DNA from: Roseomonas aeriglobus
Lineage (GTDB): Bacteria; Pseudomonadota; Alphaproteobacteria; Sphingomonadales; Sphingomonadaceae
DNA length: 64,000 nucleotides
Direction: 5' to 3'
Assembly: GCA_016937575.1 (NCBI GenBank)
Contig: JAFHKN010000005.1
Coordinates: 124,001-188,000, forward strand
Shown one piece after another: positions 7,755-15,856 of the stretch (position 1 is its first letter; each line of letters opens with the position of its first letter). The notes below the pieces were generated by a model, which saw only the letters and a list, made by a program, of their open reading frames with translations, ran no database searches and was not told the DNA's origin. The translations under genes and the position numbers were made by a program.

Positions 7755-9026
7755 ATGACCAAGCTCACCTCTACGCCTGCCGGCGCCGTGCTGGTAGCCA
7801 TCGACATGTCCAAGAGCCGACAGGAGGTTCTCATCGAGCGACCGGAAGGCGGCCGGCGCCGGCGGATGACCGTCATGGCGACCAGGCAGGACTATGACGG
7901 CTTTGCCGAGCAACTCGCTGCTATCGGGCGCCCTATCATCGTCGGGTTCGAGGCGACGGGTAATTACCATCGTACGCTGGCGCACCGGCTGCTGACGGCA
8001 GGGTTCGAGCTGCGCCTCATCTCGTCGGTCGCGCTCGCCAGAACGCGCGAGGCGCTGCACAACGGCTGGGACAAGAACGACTCCAAGGACGCGCAGGTCA
8101 TCCTGCACATGCTGCGGATCGGTGCGACGCAGCGCTACGTCGACCCGCTGGTGGCCGGAATCAACGACCTGCAGGAGCTCTCGAAGACTCACGAGACGAT
8201 CTCAAGGATGAAGACGCAGACCTGGCATCGGATCCTGACCCACTACCTGCCGCTGTACTTCCCCGAGATCGCCCGCTTCGCAGGCAACAGCCGGTCCGAC
8301 TGGTTCCTGGCGCTCATCGAGCGGTTTCCGACGCCGGCCACCATCACGGCGCTGGACCGCGAGGCGTTCTCGGCCGCGGCATGGCCGCTCATCGGCCGCA
8401 AGGTCTCCAAGGCACGCCTCATCAACGACATCTACGAGACGGCGTCCGCCTCGACGGCACTGCCGGTGCCGGAGAACTCAGCCGCCATCACCATGTTCCG
8501 CATGGTCATCGCGCAGGGCCGCAGCCTCATCCACCAGCGAGACGAGATCGAGCGGCTGGCCCATGCGCGGCTCGCCGATGACGTCGACTACCAGCTGCTG
8601 CGCAACATTCCGGGCATCGGTCCGATCAACGCGCTGACCATCCTGGCCGAGGCCGGTGATCTGCGGCGCTTCAACCATCATCGTCAGTTCCTGAAGTTCT
8701 GCGGTCTCGATCTCGCAACGTGTCAGTCAGGCACGTTCCGTGGCCGCACGAAGCTGTCCAAGTACGGCAATGCGCGCCTGCGCCGGACCTTCTGGATGGC
8801 TGCCCAGGTCGCCGCGCGTCAGCGCGACAACAGCTTCCGCGACAAGCTCGGACGATATGTCGCCGGGCACGCGGACGATGCCGACCGTCGCCGCAAGGCG
8901 ATGACGGCGCTCACCGCCAAGATGGCGCGCGTGGCTCACGCCGTCATCAAGACGGGGACAGAGTACCGGCCGTTCCTCGAACGGTCGGATGCCAGGTGGA
9001 AGGACCCCTCTCTGCAAGTGCCGTGA
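7755..9026 (+). CDS. IS110/IS1111-family DEDD transposase
   Basis: A 423-residue recombinase. The RuvC-like DEDD domain is complete: AIDMSKSRQEV (first Asp), VGFEATGNYH (Glu) and GWDKNDSKDAQVI (the two Asp). The C-terminal transposase_20 domain contains the IPGIGPINALTILAE helix-hairpin and the GRTKLSKYGNARLRR stretch with the conserved Ser region. The open frame extends to 7692, but ATG 7755 follows a GGAGG at 7740 and matches the family N-terminus. These enzymes act with an element-encoded bridge RNA in characterised members. The copy looks intact and potentially active. Confidence 0.9.
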   Translation: MTKLTSTPAGAVLVAIDMSKSRQEVLIERPEGGRRRRMTVMATRQDYDGFAEQLAAIGRPIIVGFEATGNYHRTLAHRLLTAGFELRLISSVALARTREALHNGWDKNDSKDAQVILHMLRIGATQRYVDPLVAGINDLQELSKTHETISRMKTQTWHRILTHYLPLYFPEIARFAGNSRSDWFLALIERFPTPATITALDREAFSAAAWPLIGRKVSKARLINDIYETASASTALPVPENSAAITMFRMVIAQGRSLIHQRDEIERLAHARLADDVDYQLLRNIPGIGPINALTILAEAGDLRRFNHHRQFLKFCGLDLATCQSGTFRGRTKLSKYGNARLRRTFWMAAQVAARQRDNSFRDKLGRYVAGHADDADRRRKAMTALTAKMARVAHAVIKTGTEYRPFLERSDARWKDPSLQVP

Positions 9027-9265
9027 GGGCGCTCGTCGAGCGACCCTGTAGATAATGTTCGGGCCTTCCACCTGGGTGCGTATCTCGTTTTAAGGATGGT
9101 GAGGACCACGGCCGCCTCGGCGCTGCTGGATCCTGTGTTTGCTATGGCAGGGAGCGATCCCGTTGACGGTGGGAGCCATCTGGCTCAGATTGCATGCCGC
9201 GCCGACGGTTGTCGGCGCATGGATATCTGCTGGCCAAAACCCGCCGCTGCTTCCCGACATAGGAC
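9027..9265 (+). ncRNA. Right noncoding end of IS110 element, candidate bridge-RNA region
   Basis: This 239-base region lies between the transposase stop and the element end. It contains hairpins GAGCC-atct-GGCTC (9173-9186) and GCGCCGAC-ggtt-GTCGGCGC (9199-9218). In IS1111-type elements the bridge RNA that pairs with target and donor DNA is encoded on the right side, so this is the likeliest place. The same 239 bases recur at 15618-15856, with one noticed change (C9177 to T15768) that turns a stem C-G pair into a U-G pair. No promoter or guide loops could be proven by eye. Confidence 0.4.
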
Positions 9266-9856
9266 GTTATCGGTCAGGATCGTGTGTATCCGGTACGGCA
9301 CGGCCTTCAGCAGGTGTTCGAGGAACTCCCATGCTGTGCGCCTATCGGCCTTGTCGACCAGCTGGGTGACTGCGAACTTGCTGGTGCGGTCTATGCCAAC
9401 GAACAGATAGAGCTTGCCTTCGGCAGTCTGCACCTCGGCGATATCGATGTGGAAGAAACCAATCGGATAACGCTTGAAGCGCTGACGCTTGGGCTTGTCG
9501 CCCTCGACATCCGGTAGCCGTGAGATGCCGTGCCGCTGAAGGCAACGGTGCAGCGCTGACCGGGTCAGGTGCGGTAGCGACGGCTGCAATGCGTAGAGGC
9601 AGTCGTCGAGCGGCAGCAGTGTGTGGCGACGGAACGCCACCACCATTGCCTCCTCCGCCTCGGTCAGGGTCGTTGAATGAGGGGCCTTCGGCCCGGTCTT
9701 CAGATCCTCGACCGTCGCCCTCTTACGCCACTTCGCCACCGTCTTGGGGTTGATCCCCAGCTCACGGCTCAGCGTCGCGAGCGAAGCTTGCGATCGCTGT
9801 ATTGCTGCTCGGACAGCGTGCGTGGTCGTGGCGCTCCCGTGACGTACCTGTCCCAT
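9266..9856 (-). pseudogene. IS481 transposase, N-terminal piece
   Basis: This part encodes the helix-turn-helix region (LATLSRELGINPKTVAKWRKR), the linker helix LTRSALHRCLQRHGISRLP, and the first two acidic positions of the DDE domain: HIDIAEVQ and the Asp of ILTDN, where it is cut by the IS110 insertion. The open frame then reads into IS110 sequence for 26 meaningless residues. I take MGQVRHGSATT as the start; an ATG five codons earlier also exists. The C-terminal half is at 7232-7600. Confidence 0.88.
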
Positions 9857-9917
9857 ACGGCTTCCTTCCATTCCAACGAAAGGATCGCACCATCAAACCG
9901 TGGGATCAAACACCTAG

Positions 9918-10584
9918 CGGGAAAGGCGAAGGTGCCAGCGTATAGCGCGAGATCCCAACGGTCCTGAAGCGGACGATCGGCAAAGCTTTCCATGCTGGTG
10001 CCGTCGATGCCTTGTTCCAGCACCTGATAAAACGCGAACGTGCTGCGCTCGCGAGCGCGCGCCTTATCGATGAATGCGATCGGTGGAGGATCTAGCCCGA
10101 CCGACTTCGGCCCCTTTCCGTCCCCGGTCATGGCGTGGCAGCTCGCGCAGTTCTGGTTGAACAGCGCTTGCCCGCGCGGGTAATTGGGGGCGACGGCCGG
10201 GGCGAGCGGCACAGGATACGCGGCGATGAGATCAGCAGCGAGGCTGCGTGCGGCGGTTCCTACCGCTTCGGCGGGGGCCTTGGCCGCGATCAGCCGCTCC
10301 AGTGCAGTAGCCCGGCGCGCCAAATCGGCCTTGGCAGACGAGGATGCCAAGCTGGTTATCCGCTCGCGTGCCGAGGCGGAGAACTCCGTCATTTCAGCAT
10401 ATTCGGTCGGACTGACGATCTGGCCGCCCTTCACCGCTTCGGGATAGTCCACTGCGACGTAATCGAGCAGCCGCCATGCCGTTTGCACCGGGGCGGTCGT
10501 CTGGGCGCTGGCCGGCGAAACCAGCATGATCGCAACGAACATTGCAATAAGCGCACCGACCCAGCCATGGCGACTAAGTAGCAT
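9918..10584 (-). pseudogene. Cytochrome c / FTR1-associated protein, 3' part lost to IS481
   Basis: The product is exported. From ATG 10584 there is a signal peptide (ALIAMFVAIMLVSPASAQ). It is followed by the TAWRLLDYVAVDYPEAVKGG and EYAEMTEFSASA segments, which are typical of the N-terminal domain of FTR1-type iron permease/cytochrome fusions. A c-type haem site CASCH lies near residues 146-150. Homology stops at LALYAGTFAFPA, where the IS481 element begins; the frame then continues into IS sequence. The rest of the gene (the permease domain in intact homologues) is not present on the other side of the element. An upstream ATG at 10740 would add 52 residues without a sensible signal sequence. 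Confidence 0.75.
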
Positions 10585-10707
10585 TAGCAGGTTATCGGCG
10601 AACTTCGCACTGCAAGACCGCGATACAGGAGCGATGGCTGGCCCGTTCGCGGCGACCCGGTTAAGGTTCATCGATCGCCTCTTATGCCGTCTAACAGGGC
10701 GACTACA

Positions 10708-10725
10708 TTTCAAATAATGTTGAAA
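10708..10725. promoter_or_regulatory. Candidate ArsR-type operator
   Basis: A perfect inverted repeat, TTTCAA-ATAATG-TTGAAA, lies 13 bases upstream of the ArsR-family start codon and within the 154-base divergent region shared with the cytochrome gene. It is AT-rich in a GC-rich surround. ArsR/SmtB repressors typically bind such imperfect 12-2-12 or similar palindromes overlapping their own promoter. Binding is inferred. Confidence 0.5.
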
Positions 10726-10738
10726 CATTGGGCTGACC

Positions 10739-11113
10739 ATGGATGAGAATCAAGCGCTGACAGCGTTCGCCGCCATCTCGAATGCGACCCGGCTGCGCAT
10801 TGTTCGGCTGCTGGTCGTAGCAGGCGCAGACGGCCGCTCTGCTGGCGCGATCGGCGAGGAGCTGGGCGGCACGCCGCCCTCGCGCCTGTCCTTTCACCTT
10901 AGCCAGCTTGAACAGGCTGGTTTGGTGGTGAGCCGTCGCGAGGGACGGTCGATCATCTACAGCGCGATTTTCCCGGCGCTGTCGGACCTGGTGGCCTTCC
11001 TCATGCACGATTGCTGCGAAGGCCATTGCCTCGTCTGCGATCAGGCGATCGAGCTATTTGCGAAATGTACAGGACGGCCCACCCCGGCCGCCCGGGTGGT
11101 CCAGCGTGCTTGA
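10739..11113 (+). CDS. ArsR/SmtB-family transcriptional regulator
   Basis: A 124-residue winged-helix repressor. FAAISNATRLRIVRLLVV opens the fold. GAIGEELGGTPPSRLSFHLSQLEQAGLV is the recognition-helix region, and VVSRREGRSIIYSAIF is the wing. The C-terminus carries a cysteine cluster, DCCEGHCLVC (about residues 90-99), which could form a metal or redox sensing site; it differs from the ELCVCDL site of classical ArsR. The gene is divergent from the broken cytochrome gene and has a palindrome just upstream, so autoregulation and control of that gene are likely. Confidence 0.85.
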   Translation: MDENQALTAFAAISNATRLRIVRLLVVAGADGRSAGAIGEELGGTPPSRLSFHLSQLEQAGLVVSRREGRSIIYSAIFPALSDLVAFLMHDCCEGHCLVCDQAIELFAKCTGRPTPAARVVQRA

Positions 11114-11119
11114 GGGCAA

Positions 11120-12646
11120 TCACGCGCGCTCTAGTCGGCGGCTTCCGCGTGCCATCCCAAACATGGCGATGCTGGCGACAGGACTATCGGCCGATTGACG
11201 GTCGCGGATCGCCCGAAGATCGGCGGTTAGCTGCGTTTGACCGATGTCGATCAGTACGTACCCGGCTTGCTCCACGTCGGAGAACCGTATGTGGCCGTTG
11301 TTGGCTAGAGCGTCGCCGAAGCGCCCCTTGGGGGGTGAGGCCGCGGCTAGCGCGGACGTGACGATTTCGCCTGCGACCGGGCGCCCGCCGCTGTCGTTCA
11401 GGTCGTTGACCCAAAAGGAATGCACATCGCCGCTCAGGACAAGTGGGCTCGTGACGGTGGATCGTGACAGGCCCTGCAGGACACGGCTTCGGTTCGCCGT
11501 ATAGCCGTCCCATTGATCACTGAACGTTGCTCTGCCTGCGCTATCAAGAGCAAGCGGCGCGAAGAAAACTTGCTGTCCGATCAGCGTCCACGGACGATGC
11601 TCGCTGGCGAGCCGCTGGTCGAGCCAGCGTTCCTGTGTTGCCCCCATGATCGTCCCCGTCGATGCCGCGGCCTCCGCACATCCGTCTAGCCGGACGTTGC
11701 GCGCTATGCCGGCAGGAGCGCAGGGTGACGGACTGCGGTACTGGCGCGTATCCAACACGGAAAGTGACGCAAGGTCGCCCCAATCGACGGCTCGATAGAG
11801 CCGGGGCGTACTGGCACCGTGCCATATGCTCGGCCGGATCGGCATATGCTCGAAGTATGCCTGGTAAGCAGCGGCACGTCGCGTCGCGAACATGGCAGCG
11901 GGTTCGCCGGTCCGATTGGCGAGATTTGCATAGTCGTTGAGGACTTCGTGGTCGTCCCACGTCACTACCCACGGGCAGGCGCGATGGGCGGCCTGTAGAT
12001 CGGGGTCCGTCTTGTAGAGCGCATGCCGCTGCCGGTACCCGCCAAGGTCCAGCGGCTCCGACGTGCCAAACGAGCGGACCTTTGCCTGATCGGGATAAGT
12101 TTGCTCGTAGATGTAGTCGCCAAGCTGGAGCACTAGGTCGGGCTGCTGCGCAATCATGTCGCGGTAGGCTCCGAAGCGAGCCTGCTCCCAATGTTGGCAC
12201 GACGTTACCGCTATCCGCAGCCGAGCGGACGTTTGCGGTACGGTCGTCGTCCTGCCGATGGGGCTCGTCGCCCCGAGCGCGTGAAAGCGATACCAGAAGG
12301 CACGACCAGACGGCAGCCCACCGACCTCGACATGGACGCTGTGGGCGGCTTCCGGCCGTGCGGGTAGGACGCCGCGGCGGACGATCGTTCGAAAGCCGCG
12401 ATCAGCAGCGACCTCGTACCGCACCGAGACGGCCTTCGCATCGAGCGGAGCAAGGCCGCGCCCGATCAACCGCGTCCATAGGACAAATCCGTCGCCCGAC
12501 GGATCGCCGCTGGCGACGCCAAGTCCGAACGGATCAATATCGGTGCGTGCATGAGCATCGATGGGCGTCGATGGCATGATGGCTAGCGATGCCATTGCCA
12601 TCATGACAGCGCGGCGATGCCAGGTTGGGTGCAGCGTCTCGAGCAT
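11120..12646 (-). CDS. phoD: PhoD-family alkaline phosphatase / phosphodiesterase
   Basis: A 508-residue exported enzyme. From ATG 12646 the N-terminus is MLETLHPTWHRRAVMMAMAS, a Tat-like or Sec leader followed by DAHA. The PhoD_N segment (FGLGVASGDPSGDGFVLWTR) is followed by metal-site motifs: TSCQHWEQARFGAYRDM, LVLQLGDYIYE, TWDDHEVLNDYA, VLDTRQYRS and LSGDVHSFWV. These supply the Asp/Asn/His/Cys ligands for Fe3+ and Ca2+ in characterised PhoD. The frame opens earlier at 12757, but the extra 37 residues do not look like a leader. It is divergent from the TonB-dependent receptor, suggesting joint use in organophosphate scavenging. Confidence 0.9.
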   Translation of the reverse strand: MLETLHPTWHRRAVMMAMASLAIMPSTPIDAHARTDIDPFGLGVASGDPSGDGFVLWTRLIGRGLAPLDAKAVSVRYEVAADRGFRTIVRRGVLPARPEAAHSVHVEVGGLPSGRAFWYRFHALGATSPIGRTTTVPQTSARLRIAVTSCQHWEQARFGAYRDMIAQQPDLVLQLGDYIYEQTYPDQAKVRSFGTSEPLDLGGYRQRHALYKTDPDLQAAHRACPWVVTWDDHEVLNDYANLANRTGEPAAMFATRRAAAYQAYFEHMPIRPSIWHGASTPRLYRAVDWGDLASLSVLDTRQYRSPSPCAPAGIARNVRLDGCAEAAASTGTIMGATQERWLDQRLASEHRPWTLIGQQVFFAPLALDSAGRATFSDQWDGYTANRSRVLQGLSRSTVTSPLVLSGDVHSFWVNDLNDSGGRPVAGEIVTSALAAASPPKGRFGDALANNGHIRFSDVEQAGYVLIDIGQTQLTADLRAIRDRQSADSPVASIAMFGMARGSRRLERA

Positions 12647-12695
12647 AAATCCTGAGTACGCCCCTGGCGTGACCTGCTGATGACGAATCGCCATA

Positions 12696-12713
12696 TTGTC
12701 ACGAAAGTGTCGC
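12696..12713. promoter_or_regulatory. Candidate Pho box between phoD and the receptor gene
   Basis: TTGTCAC-GAAA-GTGTCGC is a direct repeat of a TGTCNC half-site with the 11-bp spacing expected for PhoB binding. It lies 50 bases upstream of the phoD start and about 90 upstream of the receptor start, within the shared promoter region. One half is degenerate against the consensus CTGTCAT, so this is a moderate match supported mainly by context. Confidence 0.35.
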
Positions 12714-12801
12714 CGCTTCGCAACGCTGTCGCCATCAGAGGTCCCTAGCGGCGTCATTTCAAGACTTGGTGAAAAGTCTGCTAAAATCCCAGGGGGAATA
12801 G

Positions 12802-15120
12802 ATGATTTCGAAGACGCTCCTGCTGAGCTCCGTCAGCGCCTTGCTGTTGGCCGCCGGCACGGCCCAGGCACAATCCGGTGCTCTACCAGAACGCCCGGCT
12901 GCCACAGCGTCTGAAGGCGCCAGCGCACCAGATGCCTCGGAAGACCAGGGAGAAATTGTCGTCTATGGCTCTGGCCGTGTGAGGCAGGAGCAGACTGTCA
13001 CCAAGGCAGCTATCGACATTCTTCCTCCCGGCAGTTCGCCCCTGAAGGCGGTTTCACGGTTGCCGGGTGTGGCGCTGCAAAGCTCCGATCCGTTTGGCAG
13101 CTACGAGCTGGGCACGCGATTGTCAGTGCGCGGCTTCAATCAGAGCCAGATGGGCTACACGTTAGACGGCGTGCCGCTTGGGGACATGTTCTACAACGGC
13201 CACAACGGCTTGCACGTCAGCCGCGCAATTGCGGCGGAGAACATCGCGCGGGTAGACGTGTCGCAGGGTGCCGGCTCACTTGCGATTGCTTCGACTAGCA
13301 ACCTAGGCGGCAATCTCGAATTCGTATCGCGCGCGCCTTCCGAAACGATCGGCGGCGAGATCGCCGGCACCTACGGCATGTACGACACTGTGCATCTCTA
13401 CGGCCGGATCGATAGCGGCCTGCTTTCCACTGGCACGCTAATCTCGGTGTCAGGCGTCTATCACGATGCTGACAAGTGGAAGGGGTTTGGCAAGCAGACC
13501 GATCGCAAGATCAATGGCAAGGTCGTCCAGCGGATCGGCGACGCCACGCTGACCGGGTGGCTGAACTACTCGCTGCATAAGGAGCGGAACTACGCCGATC
13601 TCTCACCGGCGACGCTCGACCGCATCGGCTACGATCTCGACTTCCTTCGGCCGGACTTCGACACGGCAGTCCTGCTGTCGCAAGTCAGTGCCAATCAAAC
13701 GGCTGCGGCCGCCAGACGAGCGTTACCATTCCCCACGGCCGGCGTGGTCTTCCCCTCGCCCTATACCAATGTAAACGACACCTATTACGACAGCGGTGGC
13801 TTTCGTAAGGACTGGCTGGGCGCACTGACGCTCAACGTGCCGGTGGCAGACTGGCTCGATCTCGGCGCAACATACTATCACCACTACGATCGCGGCAGCG
13901 GCGGCATTTACACGCCGGCGGTGTTCAGCCCAGATGGCTTCCCGCTGTCGGTCCGAACAACCGAATACGGCATCAACCGGGATGGCGGCATAGCGCGTGC
14001 GACTGCTCGCCTGGGCGCGCATACGTTTCAGATCGGCTACTGGCACGAAGACAATGATGCAACGACCGACCGTAGCTATTACGCGGTAAGTCAAACAAAT
14101 CGGCCTGACGTGACCGATCTGCTGAAGAGCCCGTTCCGCAGCGACTTCCTCACCGATCTCACCACGGTTACCAATCAGTTTTTCGTCAGCGACAGTTGGC
14201 AACTTAGCGATGCCCTGACGATCGCGGGTGGCTTCAAGGGCGCTCGGGTCGAGAACGGCATCACAACGACCTTCGGCACTCCGTTCATCAACGGGAAGAT
14301 CGCCGCGAAAGACTGGTTCCAGCCGCAGATCGGCGCGACCTGGCGCGTTGGACGGCAGGAGTTCTTCGCCAATTATGCAGAGAACATGCGCGCCTATATC
14401 AGCTCGTTCCGCGGCCCCTTCGGCACTACGCAGGTCGGATTCGAGGCTATCCGCGGCGTGTTGAAACCGGAGACATCGCGAACGGTCGAGGGCGGCTGGC
14501 GTTTCAATGCTGGTCCGCTGCGCGGTGTACTGGCTGTCTACGACGTAAAATTCGAGAATCGGCTGCTCGCGGCATTCAGCGGCGCCAACATTCTTGGAAA
14601 TCCGAGCGTTCTTCAGAACGTCGGTAGCGTGACCAGCCGGGGCGTTGAAGTCGCAGCGACGTACCGAGTGATGCCCCGCCTGTCGCTGATCGGTTCTTAC
14701 TCGTACAACGACAGCACTTACGACGACGATACCGTAAACGGAACGGCCACCGTGCGCACCAAGGGCGTTCGAACGGTGGATACGCCAGCTCATCTGGCAA
14801 AGGGCGAGATCAACTACGACGACGGCAGTCTGTTTGGTAATCTGGCGGGAGGGTACACTTCGCGGCGGAACGTTACCTACACCGGCGACGTCACGGTTGA
14901 TGGCTATGTCCTGGTCGATGCCGCGCTCGGCTATCGCTTCCCCGCAGATGGGCCGCTTGCCGGCCTAGAGCTCCAGATCAACGCCGCAAACCTTCTCGAC
15001 AAGAGATACATTGCGGCACTTGGATCGGGGCAATTTTTCAACACCGCAGCATCGCTCAACAACACCCTGCAAGCAGGATCGCCACGTCAGGTATTTGGGA
15101 CGATACGGAAGCGGTTCTAA
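12802..15120 (+). CDS. TonB-dependent outer-membrane receptor
   Basis: A 772-residue receptor. A clear signal peptide (LLLSSVSALLLAAGTAQAQ) is followed by a TonB-box-like GEIVVYGSG (about residue 50). The plug domain contains AVSRLPGVALQSSDPFGSYE, RLSVRGFNQSQMGYTLDGVPLGD and RVDVSQGAGSLAIASTSNLGG. The remainder is a beta-barrel ending in RQVFGTIRKRF with the terminal aromatic Phe. Length is normal for the family. A GGGGGA purine run lies seven bases before the start. Divergence from phoD suggests a phosphorylated ligand, but the sequence itself does not define the substrate. Confidence 0.92.
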   Translation: MISKTLLLSSVSALLLAAGTAQAQSGALPERPAATASEGASAPDASEDQGEIVVYGSGRVRQEQTVTKAAIDILPPGSSPLKAVSRLPGVALQSSDPFGSYELGTRLSVRGFNQSQMGYTLDGVPLGDMFYNGHNGLHVSRAIAAENIARVDVSQGAGSLAIASTSNLGGNLEFVSRAPSETIGGEIAGTYGMYDTVHLYGRIDSGLLSTGTLISVSGVYHDADKWKGFGKQTDRKINGKVVQRIGDATLTGWLNYSLHKERNYADLSPATLDRIGYDLDFLRPDFDTAVLLSQVSANQTAAAARRALPFPTAGVVFPSPYTNVNDTYYDSGGFRKDWLGALTLNVPVADWLDLGATYYHHYDRGSGGIYTPAVFSPDGFPLSVRTTEYGINRDGGIARATARLGAHTFQIGYWHEDNDATTDRSYYAVSQTNRPDVTDLLKSPFRSDFLTDLTTVTNQFFVSDSWQLSDALTIAGGFKGARVENGITTTFGTPFINGKIAAKDWFQPQIGATWRVGRQEFFANYAENMRAYISSFRGPFGTTQVGFEAIRGVLKPETSRTVEGGWRFNAGPLRGVLAVYDVKFENRLLAAFSGANILGNPSVLQNVGSVTSRGVEVAATYRVMPRLSLIGSYSYNDSTYDDDTVNGTATVRTKGVRTVDTPAHLAKGEINYDDGSLFGNLAGGYTSRRNVTYTGDVTVDGYVLVDAALGYRFPADGPLAGLELQINAANLLDKRYIAALGSGQFFNTAASLNNTLQAGSPRQVFGTIRKRF

Positions 15121-15303
15121 GGTATGCGAGGCGGCCGGCACCATAGGGCTGACTTGTCCGGGTGCCGGTCCGACTCTCGCCCTCTACGTTTCACGTGGGC
15201 CGGTTCCCGCTTCCGTTGCGTACGTGGGATTTGGGAATGTGATGGCTTTCCCGAAATACCATCGTTTGAGGGAAAGGGGGTGACCGCCGAGGAGTGGTGA
15301 TTA
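15121..15303. other. Intergenic stretch before the IS3 element
   Basis: Between the receptor stop and the IS3 end I see no gene. An inverted repeat (CCGGCACC and GGTGCCGG, 15134-15168 region) just after the receptor stop may serve as a terminator. TTTCCC and GGGAAA repeats near 15250-15280 form a weaker stem. Confidence 0.4.
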
Positions 15304-15337
15304 TGAGCAGCCCCCACCGGGTGGTCCGGGTTGATAG

Positions 15338-15478
15338 TTAGTGCATTGTCGTCTCCGCCGCCATTGCCGGTCGGAGGTGGAGCGAAGCGGAACCGGAGGC
15401 CGGCAATGGCGGTGTCGCCGCTTCCGGGGCGGGTGGTCGATAGCCGAGGCTGCTGTGCGGTCGGACAGTGTTGTAGTG
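15338..15478 (-). pseudogene. IS3 orfB C-terminal remnant
   Basis: This 46-residue open stretch begins HYNTVRPHSSLGYRPPAPEA, which is the diagnostic C-terminal signature of IS3-family OrfB, and ends naturally (AMAAETTMH). It is separated from the rest of orfB by the IS110 fragment. The segment carrying the catalytic Glu is missing, so this is a relic. Confidence 0.85.
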
Positions 15479-15479
15479 A

Positions 15480-15856
15480 CGCCGCAAGGCGATGACGGCG
15501 CTCACCGCCAAGATGGCGCGCGTGGCTCACGCCGTCATCAAGACGGGGACAGAGTACCGGCCGTTCCTCGAACGGTCGGATGCCAGGTGGAAGGACCCCT
15601 CTCTGCAAGTGCCGTGAGGGCGCTCGTCGAGCGACCCTGTAGATAATGTTCGGGCCTTCCACCTGGGTGCGTATCTCGTTTTAAGGATGGTGAGGACCAC
15701 GGCCGCCTCGGCGCTGCTGGATCCTGTGTTTGCTATGGCAGGGAGCGATCCCGTTGACGGTGGGAGCTATCTGGCTCAGATTGCATGCCGCGCCGACGGT
15801 TGTCGGCGCATGGATATCTGCTGGCCAAAACCCGCCGCTGCTTCCCGACATAGGAC
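15480..15856 (+). mobile_element. Truncated second copy of the IS110 element (right end)
   Basis: These 377 bases are collinear with 8889-9265 (offset 6591). They include the last 45 transposase codons (15480-15617, RRKAMTALTAKMARVAHAVI onward) and the whole right noncoding end. The right border lies after GGAC, immediately next to GTTATC, the complement of the IS3 transposase codons for D-N, exactly as in the first copy. The left border is a deletion junction with the IS3 orfB tail, sharing the microhomology CGCCG. Confidence 0.87.

Larger units (their letters stand above)
7601..9265 (+). mobile_element. IS110-family (IS1111-like) insertion element, complete
   Basis: This 1,665-bp element sits precisely inside the D-N-G codons of the IS481 transposase. 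It has no terminal inverted repeats and no target duplication. Short subterminal inverted repeats are visible (GGGAAGCGCTGG at 7611-7622 and CCGCTGCTTCCC at 9244-9255, 9 of 12 matching), as in the IS1111 group. It carries one DEDD-type transposase gene. Structured noncoding DNA lies on both sides: a 64-base hairpin at 7633-7696 and a 239-base right end. A second, 5'-truncated copy lies at 15480-15856 and is collinear over 377 bases. Confidence 0.87.
7236..9913 (-). mobile_element. IS481-family element, interrupted by an IS110-type element
   Basis: The outer ends are imperfect inverted repeats, GTGTTCAGTCCC at 7236 and the complement of GTGTTTGATCCC ending at 9913. Both ends are flanked by CTAG (7232-7235 and 9914-9917). 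CTAG is the known target core of IS481-type elements. The transposase on the minus strand is in two pieces, 9266-9856 and 7232-7600, which join seamlessly (T-D-N then G-I-Q-F) when 7601-9265 is removed. The left flank is not the continuation of the gene broken on the right, so the flanks have been rearranged after insertion, or the CTAG match only reflects target preference. Confidence 0.85.

Noticed and set aside
9185..9265. 26 extra C-terminal residues of the IS481 N-terminal piece
   Set aside because: These codons lie inside the IS110 right end and recur at the IS3 insertion, so they are readthrough and not part of the native transposase.
15341..15646. Plus-strand 101-residue open frame between the receptor and the IS3 orfB
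   Set aside because: It is a chance frame across the IS3/IS110 junction; the true coding signals are the IS3 tail on the minus strand and the IS110 tail in a different plus frame.
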